The position numbers were made by a program, and so were the translations under genes. Shown here in pieces: positions 5,327 to 9,953 of a stretch of 9,953 nucleotides of DNA. The stretch comes from Bdellovibrionales bacterium (lineage in GTDB: Bacteria; Bdellovibrionota; Bdellovibrionia; Bdellovibrionales; JAMPXM01). The notes beneath the pieces are model-generated. The model was not told the DNA's origin. It was given only the letters and a program-made list of their open reading frames with translations, and made no database searches. The DNA lies in NCBI GenBank assembly GCA_005792225.1, contig SXSP01000418.1:1-9953 (forward strand), read 5' to 3'. Each line of letters opens with the position of its first letter. The stretch's first letter is position 1.

Positions 5327-5780
5327 GATGTACCTCCTTGGTGGTTGGCCTTCAAAGTGAGAGCCGATTGCGTTGGTCTAAATAAATTCTCTGAGAGATT
5401 CAAGCGACTCGGGCCCACTTCAAAATCTCAACACATTCAGTACGGGGTCTCGGCCAGTTGGCATGGGGCGGGTTGAGCCCCTCTTGAAAGCGTGAGGACG
5501 GAATCAAGATGAACTGGCGATAAATCTCATGCAAACGAGCGTGTCCGGTTACATTTGGCGTCTCAAATCGAGGCGATGATGTTTTTGTCGACTTCTTAAA
5601 GTTCTACACGTTGATCTGAGACACATATCGACTCAGGTCTAATCAAAGTCCTGCCGATAGGTCGACGTACGATATCGGTGCAGGTACTCCGATTGCTCAC
5701 GAGTACTAGTGAAGGTGCGAAAAACACGGATTGCGGGAGTTCGCCCGTCGAACTTTTAGCCGTCCCAAAAGAGGGCATAG
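5327..5780. other. Long non-coding region between divergent genes
   Basis: This 454-bp stretch lies between the divergent starts of the YRP-repeat gene and the Ig/VWA lipoprotein gene and must hold both promoters. I find no convincing gene in it: the reading frames crossing it lack ribosome sites and coding character. Next to the YRP gene it contains an 11-base dyad, TCTCTGAGAGA (5388-5398). On the minus strand TTGAAT followed 17 bases later by TAGACC overlaps this dyad but is a poor promoter match. Closer to the lipoprotein gene lies an imperfect inverted repeat (5650-5684). I see no tRNA, no riboswitch I can name and no good sigma-70 boxes on the plus strand. Confidence 0.6.
5650..5684. promoter_or_regulatory. 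Imperfect inverted repeat upstream of the Ig/VWA lipoprotein gene
   Basis: CCTGCCGATA (5650-5659) is matched by TATCGGTGCAGG (5673-5684). Five plus five base pairs form, with a two-base bulge in the right arm and a 13-base centre. It lies about 97 bases before the ATG at 5781, a suitable place for an operator or a leader hairpin. There is no T-tract, so it is not a terminator. Function unproven. Confidence 0.3.
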
Positions 5781-8666
5781 ATGAAAAAGTACTATGTATT
5801 TGCAACGATCGGTTTACTCGGTAGTGCATTGAGTCTCTCCTTCGCTAACTGTTCTAAGGTTACTTTCGCTCGCGATGACGCAAGCATCATCGATAAGTTG
5901 AATACGGGCGGCGGCATCGTGATCAACGCGGATGCCGAGTTCACGAAATCCGAGCAAGTTCAGCTCTCTCTCATTCACGGGAGCGCGGCTGAAATGTACA
6001 TCACCAACGACCCGACTTGTAAGAGCGGCGGCTCGTGGGAATCTTACGTTGCCGAGAAACCCTGGGTCTTGGCTGATAAAAACAAGAGCGCCAAAGTTCA
6101 TGTGAAGTTCCGCGAGGTGAAGGACTCGGATCTCGAGTCGAATTGCTTCTCGGATGCGATCGTCCACGACGATATTCCGCCGGTCGTTGATATTAAGAAG
6201 AGCGTTGATCCCGCGATCGGAATCACGAACGCGGCGGTTGAGTTCTCCGCGAGTGACGCGGGTTCCGGCGTCGAAATCGTCATGTGCGAAAAGGACGGAT
6301 CGAACCAGCCTTGCAGCGGTCAGATGAAAATGTCGAACCTCGTTGAGGGCCACCACAACGCGAAAATCCATGCTAAGGACAAGGCCGGAAACGAATCGAC
6401 ACCTTCGAGCATCGTCTTCCTGGTTGACCTCACGCCTCCGACAGTTCAACTGATCTCGACTCCCGCGCTCGTCACGAGCGGGACGTCTTCTTCGTTTCAG
6501 TTCCAGGGATCCGACAACCTTTCTGGAATCAAGGGCTACGAGTGCAAAATCGATAGCGAAGCGCAATTTGTGCCTTGCTCCAGCCCCTACACTCAGAACT
6601 TGAGCTCGGGCGTTCACACGTTCCACGTTCAAGCGATCGATAAAGTCGGCAATCGTTCAAAAGAAGAAAAATACCAGTGGACCATCGACATGACGGCTCC
6701 GCACTTGGAATTCACGAAGACTCCGCCCGCAAAGAGCAATTCAGCGACGGCCGAGTTCCAGTTCGTCGGAACCGACGACGGGCAAGCGATTTCGAACTTC
6801 CGCTGCTCGCTCGATGATGCCGCCTACGCTCCTTGCACGAGCCCGCACGTCTTAAACGGTCTCACCGAGCAGCCGCACAAGTTCTCCGTGATCGGAATCG
6901 ATTCGGCCGGCAACCCCTCGCAGCCGATCGTTTACAATTGGCTCGTGGATCTCACGAAGCCCAAGGTGCAGATCACGACGAAGCCCGCTCCGGTGACGAA
7001 GCTTTCCGACGCGACTCTCGGATTCACCGCGACTGACGTCAATGGCTCGGGTATCGCGAAGATCGAATGTAGCCTTGATAACGGTGCGTTTGAAGTCTGC
7101 GAAGTCAAAAAGGACTACACGAATCTCAGCGAATCTACGCATAAGTTCTCGGTGCGTGCGACCGACCAAGCCGGAAACGTCTCGGATACGGTGAGCTACT
7201 CGTGGAGAGTCGATAAGACACCTCCGACGCTCGAGATTCTTTCAGGCCCTGCGGCTCTTACGAAACTCTCGGCTGCCGACTTCGTCATGAAGGCCGATGA
7301 TCCGAACGGCGGTGAAGTCGACCGCATCGAATGCAAACTCGACTCCGAGCCGAACTTCTCGATCTGCTCGTCGCCTAAAACATACTCGGCAATCCTCGAG
7401 GGAAGTCACCTCTTCTCGGCCCGCGCGGTCGATAAAGCCGGTAACGAGTCGAAGATCGCCACTCACTCGTGGGTGATGGATGCAAGCGGTCCCGCGATCA
7501 ACTTCCAGAAGTTCCCGCTCTCCGTGATCGGTCAGCTCGATAAGGCGGAACTCCAGTTCACGGTGACTGACAGTTACTCGGATGTGGCAAGTGTCTCGTG
7601 CGGACTCAACGGAAGCCTCGTTCCGTGCCCCGCAAGCCACGCCGTGAATTACTCGAATCTCTCGGTTGGCGATTACACTTATACGGTGACCGCGAGCGAT
7701 AAACTCGGCAATCAAAGCCGCGTCGATATCAAGTTCGCCGTTCGTCGCAACTTGATCGAAAAAAACCAAATCGTTCCGGTCGATGCGAATAACAAGATCG
7801 ACGTCCTCGTTGTCATCGACAACTCCGGATCGATGGCGACCGAGCAAGCAAATATGTCGACACGCTTCGCGACCTTCCTCGATCAGTTAAACGGTCTCAA
7901 CTGGCAAGTTGGTATCGTGACGACGGACCTCTCAGGCACGACAGCGTTAAAAGACGGACGCCTGGTTCCGATGTCGGGTCTCTCGGGTCAATACATCCTC
8001 AATTCTTCGATGGACTTCAACACGGCGAAGACCGCGTTCGGCGCGACGATTAAGCGCAGCGAATCGGGAAGCGGAAACGAACAGGGAATCGGTGCTTCGT
8101 ACCGCGCGATTCAACGTTCGCTCATTCCGGGTGAAGCGGTGAACGCTCCGAACGTTGCGTTCTTCCGTCAGGATGCGGCTCTCGCGATCGTTGTCGTCAG
8201 CGATGCCGATGAGACGAATCCGAACGGACTCCAGACGCAGAACAAGCCCGAAGGCTTGATCGATCTCGTGAAGACCACATGGAACAACCAAAAGAGCTTC
8301 GCATTCCACTCGATCGTGGTGAAGTCAGGCGACTCCGTCTGCTTACCGAAAAACGGAAACGAAGCTTACGGCAAAAACTACGAGACTCTCTCGAACTTGA
8401 CCGGTGGTGTAATCGGATCGGTCTGCGCCGACGACTACGCCTCGCAACTCTCGGCGATGGGACGAGTTTCCGCGAGCCTCGTGAACTCGGTCAACCTCGA
8501 GTGCGCTCCCGTTGACGTCAACAGTGACGGCAAGATCGACGTCGCGGTCGCACTCAGCGGTGGCGGAGCAGTTCCGAGCTACGTTGTCGATGGAACAAAG
8601 GTCACGTTCGCGCAGGCTCTGCCTGCCGGCCAAGTGAACCTCCAGTACTCCTGCCTCTCGAACTAA
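5781..8666 (+). CDS. Large lipoprotein with six Ig-like repeats and a C-terminal VWA domain
   Basis: The 961-residue product begins with a lipoprotein-type signal (MKKYYVFATIGLLGSALSLS), with C24 in 'FANCSK' as the likely lipidated residue; Asn at -1 is non-standard. Residues about 44-130 form a divergent domain ('AEMYITNDPTC...GGSWE.Y'). Six tandem Ig-like repeats of 86-89 residues follow, opening near residues 130, 216, 303, 390, 478 and 567 with a 'D-x-[TS]-x-P' boundary. Each carries a Cys pair (169/178, 255/266, 342/352, 430/440, 518/529, 607/616) and a 'D-x-x-G-N-x-S' motif. The VWA domain (about 672-905) has the metal-binding motif D680-x-S682-x-S684 and a later 'VVVSDADE' with D808. 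A short tail holds a 'DVNSDGKID' loop (912-920). The role is probably adhesion or display at the cell surface with metal-dependent ligand binding; the partner is unknown. AAAAGAGGG provides the ribosome site. A strong terminator follows. Confidence 0.85.
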   Translation: MKKYYVFATIGLLGSALSLSFANCSKVTFARDDASIIDKLNTGGGIVINADAEFTKSEQVQLSLIHGSAAEMYITNDPTCKSGGSWESYVAEKPWVLADKNKSAKVHVKFREVKDSDLESNCFSDAIVHDDIPPVVDIKKSVDPAIGITNAAVEFSASDAGSGVEIVMCEKDGSNQPCSGQMKMSNLVEGHHNAKIHAKDKAGNESTPSSIVFLVDLTPPTVQLISTPALVTSGTSSSFQFQGSDNLSGIKGYECKIDSEAQFVPCSSPYTQNLSSGVHTFHVQAIDKVGNRSKEEKYQWTIDMTAPHLEFTKTPPAKSNSATAEFQFVGTDDGQAISNFRCSLDDAAYAPCTSPHVLNGLTEQPHKFSVIGIDSAGNPSQPIVYNWLVDLTKPKVQITTKPAPVTKLSDATLGFTATDVNGSGIAKIECSLDNGAFEVCEVKKDYTNLSESTHKFSVRATDQAGNVSDTVSYSWRVDKTPPTLEILSGPAALTKLSAADFVMKADDPNGGEVDRIECKLDSEPNFSICSSPKTYSAILEGSHLFSARAVDKAGNESKIATHSWVMDASGPAINFQKFPLSVIGQLDKAELQFTVTDSYSDVASVSCGLNGSLVPCPASHAVNYSNLSVGDYTYTVTASDKLGNQSRVDIKFAVRRNLIEKNQIVPVDANNKIDVLVVIDNSGSMATEQANMSTRFATFLDQLNGLNWQVGIVTTDLSGTTALKDGRLVPMSGLSGQYILNSSMDFNTAKTAFGATIKRSESGSGNEQGIGASYRAIQRSLIPGEAVNAPNVAFFRQDAALAIVVVSDADETNPNGLQTQNKPEGLIDLVKTTWNNQKSFAFHSIVVKSGDSVCLPKNGNEAYGKNYETLSNLTGGVIGSVCADDYASQLSAMGRVSASLVNSVNLECAPVDVNSDGKIDVAVALSGGGAVPSYVVDGTKVTFAQALPAGQVNLQYSCLSN
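6168..7745 (+). repeat. Six tandem Ig-like domain coding repeats
   Basis: Units of about 260 bases encode 86-89-residue repeats. Conserved positions are the 'vD.TPP' boundary, a short Cys-x(8-10)-Cys segment, 'G/S-H-x-F-x-V-x-A' and 'D-x-x-G-N-x-S'. Repeat length drifts slowly (86, 87, 87, 88, 89). By eye the units are well diverged at DNA level, pointing to old duplication rather than recent expansion. Confidence 0.8.
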
Positions 8667-8687
8667 TCGTCCAGTTCACGCGAACGT

Positions 8688-8722
8688 GAAAAACCGAGCA
8701 TAGGGTCTATGCTCGGTTTTTC
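8688..8722 (+). terminator. Rho-independent terminator of the Ig/VWA lipoprotein gene
   Basis: A perfect 15-bp stem (GAAAAACCGAGCATA, 8688-8702, with its complement at 8708-8722) has a 5-base loop. It ends in five T within the arm, with ATTTT after it. The A-run on one side and T-run on the other would let it work in both directions. A smaller hairpin (TTCACG/CGTGAA, 8675-8690) sits just before it and shares three bases with it. Confidence 0.9.
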
Positions 8723-8870
8723 ATTTTGCCGGCCCATCGACTTGGCTAAACTCATCTACTACGGGTTCCGAACATAAACTTAACTCGTTTGTAGGCCTCG
8801 GTCGCGTTGACGGGTGTTTTGCCTCCCAGGACAATCATCACACAACCTCTTCATCAAAGGATCGGCCACC

Positions 8871-9755
8871 ATGTTTAGCATGAAGCGCCTGGCGCTCGTC
8901 TCCGTTCTCCCTCTCGCAATGATTCAATCTGCTTGCTCGAGCAGCTCAGGAACCGCGGCTTCGGCCAGCGGAACTGCGGGATTCTTAAAAGCCCCTTCTG
9001 CGTCGTGCTCTGGGCAGCCTTGTGTGCCGGGATCAAACGTTTCGCTCGCGGCGACGGATGCCGAGCGCGCGGTTGCGATCTACGAGGCGTTTAATTCGGA
9101 ATTCATCGGCCACGTGAACTCCATCATGACCGAAGTTTACACGGGTATGGCGGCTGCGGGCGCGACATCCTGTGATGATGTCGAGATCGGAGCGAGTGGA
9201 ACCGCAAACGGAATGTCATTCATCGTGACGTCACCGAGCAAGAACATTCCCGCCGGATTCACGAAAGCCGGAGTCTCCTTCGGAAAACGCGTCTACGTCG
9301 CTGTCGGCGAGACGCCCATCGTGGAAATCCACGTTTACTGCGGAAGCGATACGAACACGGATCCGCTCACAATCTCGGTTCTTTCAAACAGAAACGGCAT
9401 TAAGGCCGAATTTATTTATGAGAAAAACAACGACAAAATCCGCATCATGGGCGCAGGCATCTTGCCATCGGGTGGTCGCATGGCCGCGTGGTTCAAAACG
9501 GATGATGGCTCCGACTTCGATCTCGAAGTCGCTTCGAACGTGGATGGTGTAACGGATCATTATCAGGCTCGCGGTCAGGTCGCTAACGACGATTACCTGA
9601 TTCAAGAAAGTGGATCGTCTTCGATCTGCATTAATGGAGCAGGTGCCACTTCGACTTGCGGATTCTCGCTGAACGCGTCTCCGAACTTGGCGGTCACGAA
9701 CCAAACTTCGTGGGGAACCTTCAACGTTTCCACTTACACGATCGCTAATCCTTAA
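8871..9755 (+). CDS. Predicted lipoprotein of unknown function
   Basis: The 294-residue product starts at the ATG at 8871, ten bases after AAAGG (8856-8860). The next in-frame Met, three codons on (8880), is an alternative. A longer frame from 8814 would place non-signal residues before the hydrophobic segment and is less likely. The signal 'KRLALVSVLPLAMIQSAC' gives a lipobox at Q-S-A-C with C22 as the lipid site, followed by a Ser/Ala/Gly-rich linker and 'SCSGQPCVPGS'. The rest is a beta-rich, Thr/Ser/Asn-rich domain with scattered Cys in pairs ('YCGSD', 'ICINGAGATSTCGF'). I recognise no family. Codon choice resembles the upstream Ig/VWA gene, but a terminator between them argues for separate transcription. 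The last 11 bases overlap the convergent protease gene. Confidence 0.75.
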   Translation: MFSMKRLALVSVLPLAMIQSACSSSSGTAASASGTAGFLKAPSASCSGQPCVPGSNVSLAATDAERAVAIYEAFNSEFIGHVNSIMTEVYTGMAAAGATSCDDVEIGASGTANGMSFIVTSPSKNIPAGFTKAGVSFGKRVYVAVGETPIVEIHVYCGSDTNTDPLTISVLSNRNGIKAEFIYEKNNDKIRIMGAGILPSGGRMAAWFKTDDGSDFDLEVASNVDGVTDHYQARGQVANDDYLIQESGSSSICINGAGATSTCGFSLNASPNLAVTNQTSWGTFNVSTYTIANP

Positions 9756-9953
9756 GTGACTCCGAGCGGAGCTCCTCGAGCGATCGCTCGATCCATTCTT
9801 TGAATGCCGCGACTCGTGTCACGACGAGATAGCCGTAACGGCCCGTGCAGGTCGCGGCCCCCAAACTGTTCACTCCGAAGAGCATCGTTTGCCCGTTGAT
9901 CTCAACGAATGACGGGCCACCTGAATCCCCGCTGCAGGCACCATGACCGGCCG
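9745..9953 (-). CDS. Trypsin-like (S1 family) serine protease, C-terminal end (5' part outside window)
   Basis: Sixty-nine codons of the 3' end are present, reading leftward from the right edge to a TAG at 9745-9747. 'ACSGDSGGP' carries the catalytic Ser of chymotrypsin-fold proteases. It is followed by 'LFGVNSLGAATC' and 'GRYGYLVVTRVAAFKEWIE', the usual final strand and C-terminal helix of the family. The His and Asp of the triad, and any signal peptide, would lie beyond the window. Such enzymes are normally exported and degrade proteins outside the cell or in the periplasm. The tail 'RSLEELRSESLKD' extends slightly past the family helix. The stop region overlaps the end of the convergent lipoprotein gene by 11 bases. 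Confidence 0.92.
   Translation of the reverse strand, partial: AGHGACSGDSGGPSFVEINGQTMLFGVNSLGAATCTGRYGYLVVTRVAAFKEWIERSLEELRSESLKD
9776..9791. repeat. 16-bp perfect palindrome inside the protease gene
   Basis: TCGAGCGATCGCTCGA is self-complementary over all 16 bases and lies in the codons for the C-terminal helix of the protease. Being coding, it may be chance. It could also form a hairpin in either transcript at this convergent junction. Confidence 0.6.

Noticed and set aside
5653..5660. GCCGATAG resembling the -10 element of a flagellar sigma-28 promoter
   Set aside because: The matching -35 element (TAAAGTTT) is absent at the required spacing; the closest TCAAAG is only a few bases upstream.
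5596..5829. A 77-codon minus-strand frame across the start of the Ig/VWA gene
   Set aside because: It has no ribosome site and no recognisable protein character, and it overlaps the signal-peptide region of a well-supported gene.
5814..8633. Several long minus-strand open frames opposite the Ig/VWA gene (for example 5814-6632, 7242-7847, 7947-8309)
   Set aside because: They are rich in Arg and Val with no domain character, which is expected from reading the complement of TCG/GAC/AAC-rich codons. The plus-strand protein has conserved repeats and a VWA metal site.
9780..9787. GCGATCGC octamer, known as the HIP1 element of cyanobacteria
   Set aside because: I noticed only one other copy in the window (2423-2430), also in coding sequence, and nothing else points to a cyanobacterium.

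Overview
The window looks like chromosomal DNA from a Gram-negative, predatory-type or related delta-like bacterium. My best guess is the Bdellovibrionota/Oligoflexia. That guess rests on gene style, not on a marker gene: many exported proteins and lipoproteins with 'NC' or 'SAC' lipidation sites, a trypsin-like S1 protease, a YiiX-like cysteine hydrolase, a bacterial Ig-repeat plus VWA surface protein, and an HNH protein of a kind I associate with that group. I see no rRNA, tRNA, CRISPR array, insertion sequence or phage gene.

Layout, left to right. (1) 1-490 (+) is the 3' part of an HNH endonuclease gene cut by the window edge. It converges on and overlaps (2) a SAM-dependent methyltransferase on the minus strand (457-1305). 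(3) A small secreted four-cysteine protein (1445-1726, +) is followed by two consecutive terminator-like hairpins. (4) An exported YiiX/NlpC-P60-like cysteine hydrolase (1901-3388, +) ends exactly where (5) an HTTM membrane protein gene ends on the other strand (3389-4345, -). (6) The HTTM gene is translationally coupled (ATGA overlap) to a single-span membrane protein gene just upstream of it (4342-4872, -). (7) Upstream of both, in the same direction, is a small secreted protein with a YRP-Y repeat tract (4955-5326, -). (8) About 450 bp of non-coding DNA separates this cluster from (9) a 961-residue Ig-repeat/VWA lipoprotein (5781-8666, +), which has a strong terminator. (10) A second, unrecognised lipoprotein (8871-9755, +) converges on and slightly overlaps (11) the C-terminal end of a trypsin-like serine protease (9745-9953, -) that runs off the right edge.

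How the parts may work together. Almost everything here acts at the cell envelope or outside the cell. The most interesting unit is the three-gene minus-strand cluster at 3389-5326: a secreted repeat peptide, a one-span partner protein and an HTTM (vitamin-K-carboxylase-like) membrane protein. Gene sizes, order and coupling resemble the sdpA-sdpB pair that matures a secreted peptide toxin in Bacillus, so I propose a peptide-modifying or peptide-maturing cassette. This is inference, not demonstrated. The two lipoproteins at 5781-9755 share an orientation but are separated by a terminator, so they are probably independent units. Genes on opposite strands meet tail-to-tail with no spacer at all three convergent junctions.
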